A stretch of DNA of 64,000 bases, from assembly GCA_020832445.1 (NCBI GenBank), contig JAFIEO010000023.1, forward strand, positions 1-64,000, given 5' to 3'. The translations under genes were made by a program, and so were the position numbers. Shown in pieces: positions 1-8,068 of the stretch (position 1 is its first letter; every line of letters starts with the position of its first letter). The notes beneath the pieces were generated by a model. That model worked only from the letters and a program-made list of their open reading frames with translations. It was not told where the DNA came from and did no database searches. The stretch is from Paracoccaceae bacterium. GTDB taxonomy: Bacteria; Pseudomonadota; Alphaproteobacteria; Rhodobacterales; Rhodobacteraceae.

Positions 1-338
1 TTGATGTTGGTTCTGTCGCCATCCGCTTCGATCAGGACCGCCGAATGGGGGGTGACGCCGCCCGCGACTACATGCACCTGATCCAGCGTAACCCCAAGCG
101 CGGTGATGCGCGCGCGCATCACCCCCGCCAGATCATCATCACCGATTGCGCCATATAGCGTGACCTGCCCACCCAGCCGCGCAATCGCACCCGCTGCATT
201 CAACGCACCCCCACCGCCCACCAGCCGCGATGCGTGCGCCTTGTGCTTTGCGCCAGCCACCGGAAAGCCGGACACCGACAATTCCAGATCCAGCGCAATC
301 AGCCCCCCACAGATGATATGCGGCCCCGTCTTGTCCAT
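1..338 (-). CDS. PfkB-family carbohydrate kinase (C-terminus cut by window edge)
   Basis: N-terminal 112 residues of a ribokinase/PfkB-type sugar kinase; the gene runs off the left edge. The first PfkB signature is visible: a glycine-rich GGGGALNAAGAIARLGG followed by LYGAIGDDD, the sugar-binding face of the fold. ATG at 338 lies 12 bases after the aldolase stop, so it is probably the last gene of the tctCBA-aldolase-kinase unit. In that context it may phosphorylate a 2-keto-3-deoxy sugar acid or another sugar intermediate, but this is inference: the ATP-binding C-terminus cannot be seen and substrate is not readable from this fragment. Confidence 0.85.
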   Translation of the reverse strand, partial: MDKTGPHIICGGLIALDLELSVSGFPVAGAKHKAHASRLVGGGGALNAAGAIARLGGQVTLYGAIGDDDLAGVMRARITALGVTLDQVHVVAGGVTPHSAVLIEADGDRTNI

Positions 339-350
339 GTTGCGCCTGCC

Positions 351-1127
351 TTAGCCCAACATATCAAGGCAAGCGGTGCGCGCTTCGCGGGCCGCATTCG
401 CCAGCATGGCAACATCGCATGGCCCCACAATCAGCCGGTAGCCGGCCTGTTGCAAATCGCGGTAGTTGCGGTTTGGCCAAAGCACTGTGCCCAGCGACAG
501 ACCACCCTGAAGCGTCAGTTCTTCGGCCTTGTTCACGACGTCCAGCACTTCGGGGGTGTCCATCCGTTCCAGATATCCCATAGACGCAGCCAGATCATTC
601 GGGCCGACAAACACCATGTCTATGCCGTCAATCGCTGCGATTGCAGGAATTTCCGAAACCGCATCCACATGTTCAATCTGCACCATAAGCAGCAGTTCTT
701 CATGGGCACGCTCGCGCGCGAAATCAGGCATCGCCCCAAAGCCCGACGCGCGCACAATCGGGGCTGCATAGCCACGCTGACCGCGCGGGGGATACAGGCA
801 GCAATCTGCCACGCCCTGGGCCATTTTGGCCGAATGCACCATGGGCACCATCAGCGATCGCGCGCCACGATCCAGCGCGCGTTTCAGCACGGCCTCGCTG
901 GCGTCAGGCACGCGCAGGATGGCCTCGCCCCCTGCCGCCTCGACAGCGCGGATCAGGTTGAAGCCATCTTCCAGCCCTGCAGCGCCATGTTCGCAATCCA
1001 CGACAATGACATCCCACCCCGCATGCACCAGCAATTCCGCCACATCGGGCGACCCCAGATCCAGCCATGCCGCCGCGACGGTTTCCCCCGCCTTGATCCG
1101 CGCCTTCAGTTTGTTTCTTCCTGTCAT
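351..1127 (-). CDS. HpcH/HpaI-family class II aldolase
   Basis: 258-residue aldolase of the HpcH/HpaI family, which cleaves 2-keto-3-deoxy acids to pyruvate plus an aldehyde using a divalent metal. Family marks: VDCEHG near residue 45, MVPMVHSA near residue 100, VQIEHVDAV with the metal-binding Glu, and GIDMVFVGPNDLAASMG with the metal-binding Asp. ATG at 1127 was chosen over an upstream start at 1166 because it begins with the usual family N-terminus and leaves a 13-base gap after tctA rather than an overlap. RhmA (2-keto-3-deoxy-L-rhamnonate aldolase) and GarL-type enzymes are the likeliest relatives. With the neighbouring transporter, kinase and lactonase genes it fits sugar-acid breakdown; the exact substrate is unknown. 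Confidence 0.9.
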   Translation of the reverse strand: MTGRNKLKARIKAGETVAAAWLDLGSPDVAELLVHAGWDVIVVDCEHGAAGLEDGFNLIRAVEAAGGEAILRVPDASEAVLKRALDRGARSLMVPMVHSAKMAQGVADCCLYPPRGQRGYAAPIVRASGFGAMPDFARERAHEELLLMVQIEHVDAVSEIPAIAAIDGIDMVFVGPNDLAASMGYLERMDTPEVLDVVNKAEELTLQGGLSLGTVLWPNRNYRDLQQAGYRLIVGPCDVAMLANAAREARTACLDMLG

Positions 1128-1140
1128 CTTGTCATCTCTG

Positions 1141-2643
1141 TTACTTGGACGAAGTCCGGTTTCCAAAAAAGCTCCAGCCAGCGCGCAGCAGCAGCGCGGC
1201 CCAAACCAGCAATGTCAGTGTGCCCAGCACGGCGGCCGTATCGCGCGCAAAGAACTCGGTCAGATCACCGCGAGACTTCATCATCGACACCATGAAGTTA
1301 TCCTCGACAATCCGGCCAAGGACGATGCCCAGAATGGCAGGGGCCAGCGGCATACCGGCCCAGATCATGCCACTGGCCAGAAGCCCCAGCGCCAGAATGA
1401 TCCAGATTGCAATAACGCTGCCGGTAATGGCATAGCCGCCAATCATGGACAGCAGCAAAATCAGCGGCATAAGGACAGCACGCGGCACGCGCAAAATCTG
1501 CGTGGCCAGCGCCACCACCAGCCCGCCGGTCAACAGCATCAACACATTCGCCATGAAGAACGACCCGAAAATCGTGTAGACCAGCACAGTATCATTGGTG
1601 AAAATATCCGGCCCCGGTGTCAGGCCCTTCATCATCAGCACGCCAATGGCAATGGCGGTCACACTGTCGCCGGGAATGCCGAACACCAGCGCAGGCGTCC
1701 ATGCGCCAGCCACGGCGGCGTTATTGGCCGCGCCCCCGTCCACAACCCCTTCGACATGCCCGCGCCCATAGGCTTCGGGTGTTTTGGAAAACCGGCGCGA
1801 CACGGCATAGGCGATCCATGCGGCCACATCAGCACCCGCGCCGGGCAACGCACCGATCACGGTGCCGCCACTGGCGGAACGGATGACATTTTTCCAGCGC
1901 TTGCGAAATTCACGCCATGCGTCGCGGATGGCCGAGAACAGCGGTTCAACAACCAGTTTTCCCAAATGCGCCTGACGGCCCAGTGCGGAATTGCGCAGCA
2001 GTTCAGACAGCGCAAAAATTCCAATCATCGCAGGGATGAAATTGATGCCGTCATACAGCTCCATCACGCCGAATGTATAGCGCGGGTGTCCTACAGCCAC
2101 ATCGATGCCGATGGTGGCCACGGCCAGCCCGATGAACAGGCTTGCAAAATTGCGCGGCACCGACGGCCCGCCGACGAACACCGCACAGGACAGGCCCAAT
2201 GTGGCCAGCCAGAAGGCTTCGTCACTGGAAAAGCTGCGCGACAGTTGCGCCAGCTGCGGTGTCGCATAGGCCAGAATGGCAACCCCGATCACACCACCGC
2301 AGACCGACGCGAACAGCGACGTGAACAGCGTTGTGCGCGGCTTGCCTGTCTGCGACAGGCGAAAGCTGTCCTCGACATAGGCGGCGGATGCGGGCGTGCC
2401 CGGTATCTTCAGCAATGCACCCGAAATATCGCCTGCAAAGATGGCGGTGGTCGTCGTGGCCACGATTGCGGCTGCGGCCTGAACGGGGTCCATGAACCAT
2501 GTGAACGGCACCAGAAGCGCCACAGCCATGGTGGCCGTCAGCCCCGGCATGGCCCCCACGAATGCCCCGTAAAGCGTGCATAACAGGATGGTCCCCAGAA
2601 TTCTGGGTTCCACGACAATGCTTAGAATTGCAAGAAGGTCCAT
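1141..2643 (-). CDS. tctA: Tripartite tricarboxylate transporter, large permease subunit (TctA)
   Basis: 500-residue TctA-family permease with about a dozen hydrophobic helices. It carries the family's glycine-rich conserved blocks: GAMPGLTATMAVALLVPFTW near the N-terminus, ALPGAGADVAAWIAYA in the middle, and AAVAGAWTPALVFGIPGDSVTA after it. Such permeases work with TctB and a periplasmic binding protein to import carboxylates by secondary transport. It follows tctB by 6 bases and precedes the aldolase. The adjacent sugar-acid enzymes suggest that the cargo is an aldonate or lactone rather than citrate (inference). Confidence 0.93.
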   Translation of the reverse strand: MDLLAILSIVVEPRILGTILLCTLYGAFVGAMPGLTATMAVALLVPFTWFMDPVQAAAAIVATTTTAIFAGDISGALLKIPGTPASAAYVEDSFRLSQTGKPRTTLFTSLFASVCGGVIGVAILAYATPQLAQLSRSFSSDEAFWLATLGLSCAVFVGGPSVPRNFASLFIGLAVATIGIDVAVGHPRYTFGVMELYDGINFIPAMIGIFALSELLRNSALGRQAHLGKLVVEPLFSAIRDAWREFRKRWKNVIRSASGGTVIGALPGAGADVAAWIAYAVSRRFSKTPEAYGRGHVEGVVDGGAANNAAVAGAWTPALVFGIPGDSVTAIAIGVLMMKGLTPGPDIFTNDTVLVYTIFGSFFMANVLMLLTGGLVVALATQILRVPRAVLMPLILLLSMIGGYAITGSVIAIWIILALGLLASGMIWAGMPLAPAILGIVLGRIVEDNFMVSMMKSRGDLTEFFARDTAAVLGTLTLLVWAALLLRAGWSFFGNRTSSK

Positions 2644-2649
2644 ACGCGC

Positions 2650-3129
2650 CTACCAGGCATAGGGCGCGAGCACGCCCCAAGGCAGCACAACGCGCATCAG
2701 TGAATAGAAGATATAGTGCAGAACCACAGGCGCACTCAGCGCCATGATCCCTGCCAGCACCCAGTTGCCGCCGAAAATGCGCACCGCGCACAACAACACC
2801 AACGCTGCGGCAACATGAAAGCCCAGAACCGGCAATAGTAACGCGAAGCCTGCAACCAGCGCCACAATGCCCACAAAGGACAGCGCGGCCAAGGTGGTTA
2901 TCCTGTCACGTCCGGCACTGTCATCAATCCGGCCAGAGCGGATGTCCCGAATGCCTTCTAGAATTATACCAAGGGCCGACACGATAAGTCCGCCCGCGAT
3001 AATTTTGGGAAACAGATCAGGCCCATAGGGCATGGCCCGGATGCGCGGGAAACCCTGCGCACCCCAGATCATGGCAATAGCAAGGGCGATCAGGACCGCC
3101 CCCACCACAAAGTCACGTCTAAGTGTCAT
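2650..3129 (-). CDS. tctB: Tripartite tricarboxylate transporter, small permease subunit (TctB)
   Basis: 159-residue TctB-family protein with four predicted membrane helices. The usual features are a short basic N-terminus, a helix followed by FPRIRAMPYGPDLFPKIIAGGL, and two helices near the C-terminus around LPVLGFHVAAALVLL. It lies 15 bases after tctC and 6 bases before tctA in the standard CBA order, so the three form one transport system. Confidence 0.9.
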   Translation of the reverse strand: MTLRRDFVVGAVLIALAIAMIWGAQGFPRIRAMPYGPDLFPKIIAGGLIVSALGIILEGIRDIRSGRIDDSAGRDRITTLAALSFVGIVALVAGFALLLPVLGFHVAAALVLLCAVRIFGGNWVLAGIMALSAPVVLHYIFYSLMRVVLPWGVLAPYAW

Positions 3130-3144
3130 TTGCTGCGACCGCGA

Positions 3145-4134
3145 TTACTCTGCCAGACCGACGGCCGTAATCGTTTCACCCAGCGCTTCATCCTGCGCCT
3201 GCATATAGGCCGTCAACTCATCCCCGCCGGTGAATACGACTTCTGCGCCACGGGATTCCTTGAACTCGGCCCATTCCTGCGTCTGGGTAATTTCCTCGAC
3301 CGCTTGTTGATAGGCGCAGGAAATCTCCTCCGGCATGCCTTCGGGGCCGGAAATGGTGATATAGGCCGCAAGGGTCCAGCCGCTTTCAAGGGCTTCAGCC
3401 GTCACCGGAACATCCGGCAGGGCTGCCATGGGCGTGTCATGCATATAGGCCAGCGCGCGAACTTCGCCTGAATCCACCAGCGCCTTGCCTTCTGACAGGG
3501 CCGGGGTTGCCATATCGACACCGCCAGCAATCAGTTCCTGCAACGCAGGCGCCGCCCCTTGCGAGGGAATCCAGCGAATGCTTTCTGGGTCCATGCCTTC
3601 GGCATTCAGCATACCAGCCAGCGCCAGATGCCAGATACCACCCAGCGATGTGCCTGATGCAGTCAGATCACCTGGATTTTCGCGCGCATAATCCAGCACA
3701 TCCCCGATGGTTTCAAACGGGCTGTCCTTGGAGACAAGCACACTTGCGGGAACAATATCAATCAGCCCGATCGGGGTGATATTGGTATAGTTCAGGTCGG
3801 TCAGACCAACCCAATGCATGGTGTTGATTTCAACAGTCACCGCCCCCACGGTGTAGCCATCGGGATCTGCATTGGCGATGGCACTATGGCCGGTCACGCC
3901 ATTGCCGCCCGTGCGGTTCACAACATTGAACGGCACGCCCCATTTTTGCTCCAGCATGGTGGCCAGCATGCGCGAATTGGCATCGGTGCCGCCGCCTGCG
4001 CCCCATGGGACAATATAGGTGACAGCGCGATCAGGCGTCCAGTCACACGATTGCGCCAGCGCCGCAGAACTGGTCGATGCAGCGATTGCGCCAAGCACGC
4101 CCACGCGCAGGGCCGTTTTCATCATGGATTTCAT
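3145..4134 (-). CDS. tctC: Tripartite tricarboxylate transporter substrate-binding protein (TctC)
   Basis: 329-residue periplasmic solute-binding protein of the TctC/Bug family. A Sec signal peptide (MKSMMKTALRVGVLGAIAAS, then ...AALAQ) precedes the mature start SCDWTPDRAVTYIVPWGAGGGTD, the hallmark Bug N-terminus whose glycine-rich loop contacts the ligand carboxylate. ATG at 4134 was chosen because a strong AGGAGGAGG ribosome-binding site lies just upstream; the longer reading to 4200 adds a basic non-signal extension. It is the first gene of the unit and diverges from the LacI gene, which probably controls it. Confidence 0.92.
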   Translation of the reverse strand: MKSMMKTALRVGVLGAIAASTSSAALAQSCDWTPDRAVTYIVPWGAGGGTDANSRMLATMLEQKWGVPFNVVNRTGGNGVTGHSAIANADPDGYTVGAVTVEINTMHWVGLTDLNYTNITPIGLIDIVPASVLVSKDSPFETIGDVLDYARENPGDLTASGTSLGGIWHLALAGMLNAEGMDPESIRWIPSQGAAPALQELIAGGVDMATPALSEGKALVDSGEVRALAYMHDTPMAALPDVPVTAEALESGWTLAAYITISGPEGMPEEISCAYQQAVEEITQTQEWAEFKESRGAEVVFTGGDELTAYMQAQDEALGETITAVGLAE

Positions 4135-4223
4135 TAGATTCCTCCTCCTCCGTGTTCGAGAGCCTTTGCGCCGCGAATCCGCAAGCGCCTCCCTCGGCAA
4201 GAGTAAACATGTCAGGAATCATT

Positions 4224-4240
4224 TAGTCAATCGATTAAAC
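4224..4240. promoter_or_regulatory. Candidate LacI-family operator
   Basis: An A+T-rich partial palindrome centred on CG (AATCGATT at 4229-4236, with flanking matches) lies between tctC and the divergent LacI gene. LacI/GalR regulators typically bind near-palindromes with a central CG. Its place about 90 bases upstream of tctC and 45 upstream of the regulator start fits control of both. Symmetry beyond the central eight bases is poor. Confidence 0.4.
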
Positions 4241-4280
4241 AAGTAGATATCACACGTTTTGACAGCTATATTCCCAGATC

Positions 4281-5300
4281 ATGAACAAGCGCGTCACTCT
4301 TCGTACGATTGCTGATGATCTGGGTATCACGGTCGCAACCGCGTCATTGGCCTTGCGCCGCCATCCGCGTATCTCGCCGGAAACAACGCAACGTGTGGAA
4401 CAAGCTGCCGCGCGGCTGGGCTATATTTACAATCGCGCCGCTGCCAACCTGCGCCAGACGCGCAGCAATCTTGTAGCTGTCTGTGTCAGCGATTTGTCGA
4501 ACCCGGTCTTTAATGAATTTCTGGTCTATATCGAAGATGAACTGCGCGAGCATCAGATGCAGGTCTTTCTTGGGATCGCGCGCGAGGATCTGGCGGTGCA
4601 GCGGCACTTTTTGCAAACCGCGCTGGAGCAGGGGGTTGGCGGCATCGTCTTGTTGCCTGTCAGGGGAACCACCCGTGCCGATCTGTCAGCACTTTTGCCC
4701 GAAGGGCAAATTGATCCGGTGGTGCCGACAGTGGTTGTGTCGCGCGCGCTTATGGATGTGGCCCTGCCCCAATTTGTCAATGATGACCAGCTTGCAGGGC
4801 GACTGGCGGCCCAATGCCTGATTGATCACGGGCACCAACACATTGTCTGGGTTGGGGGCGGTCAACAGACCTCCACCGCGCAGAACCGGCTATTGGGTGT
4901 GCAGCAGGCGCTGTCGGCAGCGGGCCTGCCGCAGGCCGAAATCCTGCACGGCCCGACATCGCGCCAGTTCGGCCACCAAAGCGCGCGCGCATTGCTGACG
5001 CGGGACAATCCGCCTTCAGGGGTAGTGTGCTTCAGTGATCTTATTGCCTTTGGTATGATCACCGGCTGTCAGGAACTGGGCAAACTGCCCGGCAGGGATA
5101 TATCCATCATTGGCTGTGACGACATGGAAGAAGCGCATCTGACCTTTCCGCCACTGACCACCATCGCCGTGGAGAAGGCCGAAATCGGACGGCGCGCGTC
5201 CCGCAGGTTACTTGCCCCGCTGACAGGACAGGACATTGTGGTTCTGCCCCCGAAGCTTGTTTTGCGCGAAACGGTCGGGCCACCTGCACAAGACAGGTGA
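4281..5300 (+). CDS. LacI/GalR-family transcriptional regulator
   Basis: 339-residue LacI-family repressor. The N-terminal helix-turn-helix is classic (VTLRTIADDLGITVATASLALRRHPRISPETTQRV, residues 5-39), followed by the hinge helix AAARLGYIYNRAAANLRQ and a periplasmic-binding-protein-like effector domain with NLVAVCVSDLSNPVFNEFL and, near the C-terminus, ISIIGCDDMEEAHLTFPPLTTI. It is divergent from tctC and convergent with the FAH gene, so it most probably represses tctCBA-aldolase-kinase and is released by the imported sugar acid or a derivative. The ribosome-binding site is weak. Confidence 0.93.
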   Translation: MNKRVTLRTIADDLGITVATASLALRRHPRISPETTQRVEQAAARLGYIYNRAAANLRQTRSNLVAVCVSDLSNPVFNEFLVYIEDELREHQMQVFLGIAREDLAVQRHFLQTALEQGVGGIVLLPVRGTTRADLSALLPEGQIDPVVPTVVVSRALMDVALPQFVNDDQLAGRLAAQCLIDHGHQHIVWVGGGQQTSTAQNRLLGVQQALSAAGLPQAEILHGPTSRQFGHQSARALLTRDNPPSGVVCFSDLIAFGMITGCQELGKLPGRDISIIGCDDMEEAHLTFPPLTTIAVEKAEIGRRASRRLLAPLTGQDIVVLPPKLVLRETVGPPAQDR

Positions 5301-5338
5301 CCCTTGGTTCTGGGCATGTTGAATCACAGCTTTGCGAA

Positions 5339-6199
5339 TTACGCGACCGGCGCGCGCACTTTCTGGGTCTGAACACCCAGTCCTTCGATACCGACGCGCA
5401 GAACCTCGCCGCCTTTCAGGTAAACGGGCGGCTTTTGCCCCATGCCCACCCCCGGCGGGGTTCCGGTTGATATGACATCGCCGGGCTGCAATGACATGAA
5501 CTGCGAACAATAGGCGACCAGATGCGGTATCTTGTAGACCATCGTGGCGGATGATCCGTCCTGATAGCGCTTGCCGTCAACCTCCAGCCACATGTGCAGA
5601 TTGTCGATGTCGTCCACCTCATCCGGCGTCACCAGCCATGGGCCTGTCGGGCCGAATGTGTCGCAGCCCTTGCCCTTGTCCCATGTGCCCGCGCGGTGCA
5701 GCTGGAATTCGCGTTCAGACACATCATTGACCACACAATAGCCCGCAACATGATCCAGCGCGCGATCTTGCGCAATATAGCTGCCGCCCTTGCCGATAAT
5801 GACCGCCAGTTCCACCTCCCAATCGGTATGGGTGGACCCGCGCGGGATCTGGATATCATCATCAGGGCCAATAACGGCAGAGGTCCATTTGTTGAAGATC
5901 ACAGGCTCTGGCGGGATGGCGGCACCGGTTTCGGCGGCGTGATCGGCGTAGTTCAACCCGATGCAGATGAATTTCCCGATATGCCCCACGCATGGGCCAA
6001 GGCGCAGGTCCTGTTGCGGCATTCCCTCAACCACCGGCAGGGTGTCAACATCCAGCGCTGCAATCCGCGCCATTGTTTCGGGCAGCAATGTCTGGCCCGC
6101 AATGTCATCGACATGGGCAGAAAGATCGCGCACGCGCCCCTGTGCATCCAGCAAACCCGGTTTTTCCTGCCCCGCAGGGCCGTAACGTAGCAATTTCAT
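5339..6199 (-). CDS. Fumarylacetoacetate hydrolase family protein (probable 2,4-diketo-3-deoxy-L-fuconate hydrolase type)
   Basis: 286-residue FAH-family enzyme. It has the short N-terminal cap (MKLLRYGPAGQEKPGLLD) and the catalytic barrel: GKFICIGLNYADHAAE, then the metal-binding segment DWEVELAVIIG, then VNDVSEREFQLHR and GDVISTGTPPGVGMG. The family hydrolyses C-C bonds in diketo acids or acts on ureidoglycolate and related compounds. Directly downstream of a lactonase and a KDF-dehydrogenase-like SDR, the best match is the last step of the oxidative L-fucose/L-rhamnose route, giving pyruvate and lactate. An AGGAT ribosome-binding site supports ATG at 6199. Family certain; substrate inferred. 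Confidence 0.88.
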   Translation of the reverse strand: MKLLRYGPAGQEKPGLLDAQGRVRDLSAHVDDIAGQTLLPETMARIAALDVDTLPVVEGMPQQDLRLGPCVGHIGKFICIGLNYADHAAETGAAIPPEPVIFNKWTSAVIGPDDDIQIPRGSTHTDWEVELAVIIGKGGSYIAQDRALDHVAGYCVVNDVSEREFQLHRAGTWDKGKGCDTFGPTGPWLVTPDEVDDIDNLHMWLEVDGKRYQDGSSATMVYKIPHLVAYCSQFMSLQPGDVISTGTPPGVGMGQKPPVYLKGGEVLRVGIEGLGVQTQKVRAPVA

Positions 6200-6250
6200 A
6201 CTTCATCCTGTCTTGTCACGCTGCAACGCAGCAGAGTGTTTGGGGAAGTG

Positions 6251-7144
6251 TCAAGCATTCCCCGGCGAAGCTTCGCGACCGGCCCCGTCAAGGCCGTAAA
6301 ACCGCGCAGCAGTCTGTCCGCTGATCTGCGCGCGATCCGCCGCAGGCAGGCGTGCCAACCAGTCGTGAAACAATGCGTGCCACCCGTCATAGCTGCCCGC
6401 AAGCCGCAGCACAGGCCAGTCCGACCCCCACATCAGACGCTCCGCGCCAAACCAGTCCAGCAGGTCATCCATCAGGGGGAATAGTATATCGCGCGCATCT
6501 GGCAGTTGGGCGGGGGCCATTTCGGTCAGCAGGCCCGATATTTTGCAACACGCGGCAGTGTCCCTTGCCAAATGCTGCATTCCGCTGCGCCACATATTAT
6601 GGCGCAGGTCATCCGGTGCAGCGGACAAGGCGGGTTTGGCCGCATGGTCAATGACCACCGGAAGATCAGGATGGCGGTTACAAAAACTCAGCAACATGTC
6701 CAGATGCTGCGGCAACACAAGCGCATCAAACCGCAAATTATGCTCCTGCATGGCGGGCACCCACCCGTCCTGCGGGGCTGTCAGCAACCAGTCATCGTGT
6801 TCAATATCCTGCAACATCGGGCGAATGCCGCGCAATGCCCCGTCAGCGGCCAACATCCGCAACCTTGCGCCAATATCCGGCTGTGTCAGGTCCGCCCAGC
6901 CAACTATGCCCGCCACGGCGTCGCAAGTCCGCGCCTGATCCAGCAGCCAGCGGGTTTCATCTTCCGTGGGCGCGGCCTGCACCACAATGGCGCGTGTAAT
7001 CGCGCACTGCCCGAGCCGCGCAGTCAATTCAGGTGTCCCGAAATCCTGTGCAATCGCAGCCAAGGCGGGGTTGTCCCGATCAATCCAGCCGTAATCCCCG
7101 CGATCCAGTGCCCAAATGTGGCAATGTGCATCAATTCCCGACAT
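6251..7144 (-). CDS. Amidohydrolase family protein, L-fuconolactonase-like (COG3618)
   Basis: 297-residue amidohydrolase of the group that holds L-fucono- and L-rhamnono-lactonases. Visible motifs are the N-terminal IDAHCHIW (HxH metal ligands, residues 4-9), VIDHAAKP in the middle, and MWGSDWPVLRLAG with the conserved Asp near the C-terminus. It would open a sugar lactone to the aldonate in the cytoplasm. It lies 1 base after the SDR gene and 51 bases before the FAH gene, so the three are co-transcribed. Confidence 0.87.
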   Translation of the reverse strand: MSGIDAHCHIWALDRGDYGWIDRDNPALAAIAQDFGTPELTARLGQCAITRAIVVQAAPTEDETRWLLDQARTCDAVAGIVGWADLTQPDIGARLRMLAADGALRGIRPMLQDIEHDDWLLTAPQDGWVPAMQEHNLRFDALVLPQHLDMLLSFCNRHPDLPVVIDHAAKPALSAAPDDLRHNMWRSGMQHLARDTAACCKISGLLTEMAPAQLPDARDILFPLMDDLLDWFGAERLMWGSDWPVLRLAGSYDGWHALFHDWLARLPAADRAQISGQTAARFYGLDGAGREASPGNA

Positions 7145-7145
7145 G

Positions 7146-7898
7146 CTAGATCGTCACCCCGCCATCAACCAGAACCGGCTGGCCAGTCATGAAGCGGCTT
7201 TCATCGGACAGCAGATAAATGATCATAGGCACAAGATCATCCACCGACCCCAGCCGCCCCATGGGCTGGCGCGCGATGAAATCGCGTGCCGCTTGCGCGG
7301 GGTCGGCAGCTTGCGCGATGCGCCCGCGCAGGGACGGTGTTTCAATCGTTCCGGGGCACAGGGCATTGCAGCGAACGCCCTTTTGCACGAAATCAGCCGC
7401 AATCGCCTTGGTCAGGCCAATCACCGCAGCCTTGGTCGCGCCATAAGCCGCACGATTTGGAAACCCTTTCACCGACGATGCCATGGACGCCATGTTCAAA
7501 ATGGCCGCCGTTCCGGTGGTTTCCGCGCGGCGCAACATTCCGGGCAAAAAGGCACGGCACATGCGCACCATGGACGTGACATTAACATCAAGACTAAGGG
7601 ACCAATCCTTGTCGGACAGGTCCAGAATGCTGCCCTGATGCACAATCCCCGCACAGTTGAACAGACCATCCAGATCGGGCAACCGCCCCTGCAAGGCCGC
7701 AATCGCCTGTGGGTCGCAAACGTCCAGTTCATGCACGTCAACGCTGCCTGCGCCGGACGGCCCCGCATAATCCAGCAATGCGCCATTGATGTCGGTGGCA
7801 ATGACATTTGCCCCTTCGGCCGCAAGGCCCAAGGCTGCGGCACGGCCAATGCCCTGCCCGGCTGCTGTCACAAGGACAGTCTTTCCTTTCAGTCGCAT
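7146..7898 (-). CDS. SDR-family oxidoreductase, 2-keto-3-deoxy-L-fuconate dehydrogenase-like
   Basis: 250-residue short-chain dehydrogenase. It has the NAD-binding TAAGQGIG near residue 10, NCAGIV, the catalytic Ser region, YGATK with Tyr and Lys of the catalytic triad, and the downstream CNALCPGTIETPSL. The last motif and the segment ASSVKGFPNRAAYGATKAAVIGLTKAIAADF are typical of the 2-keto-3-deoxy-L-fuconate dehydrogenase/BDH2-like subgroup, so I call it as that type rather than a generic SDR. ATG at 7898, behind a GGGGG ribosome-binding site, was preferred to 7931. It is the first gene of the SDR-lactonase-FAH unit, divergent from the IclR gene. Confidence 0.88.
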   Translation of the reverse strand: MRLKGKTVLVTAAGQGIGRAAALGLAAEGANVIATDINGALLDYAGPSGAGSVDVHELDVCDPQAIAALQGRLPDLDGLFNCAGIVHQGSILDLSDKDWSLSLDVNVTSMVRMCRAFLPGMLRRAETTGTAAILNMASMASSVKGFPNRAAYGATKAAVIGLTKAIAADFVQKGVRCNALCPGTIETPSLRGRIAQAADPAQAARDFIARQPMGRLGSVDDLVPMIIYLLSDESRFMTGQPVLVDGGVTI

Positions 7899-7977
7899 GT
7901 TTCCCCCAAACCTTGCAGAACTTCGCCCCAAGTGGGACCGCCTGAAGTTTATATTTGGACAGACTATTCATATTTGA

Positions 7978-7993
7978 TATGCTTGCAAGCATA
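7978..7993. promoter_or_regulatory. Perfect 16-bp palindrome, candidate operator for the IclR regulator
   Basis: TATGCTTGCAAGCATA reads identically on both strands. It lies in the divergent SDR/IclR promoter region, 80 bases upstream of the SDR start and 75 upstream of the IclR start. A second, looser repeat (CATAT-N3-ATATG) overlaps its left end. Placement and symmetry suggest a dimeric regulator site that serves both promoters; which protein binds is inference. Confidence 0.6.
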
Positions 7994-8068
7994 AATTTTG
8001 CGCCCGTCTATCCATGAACCAGGACTGTAGGGTTTCGGATTACAGCGCGCACCAACAGGGAAAGACAC

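Noticed and set aside
826-2583. Long open frame on the plus strand (585 codons) across tctA
   Set aside because: It is the antisense shadow of tctA in GC-rich DNA: Gln/His/Arg-rich, no family match, no ribosome-binding site.
5281-5299. Hairpin CACCTG/CAGGTG at the LacI stop as a terminator
   Set aside because: It overlaps the coding end, the stem is short and no T-run follows.
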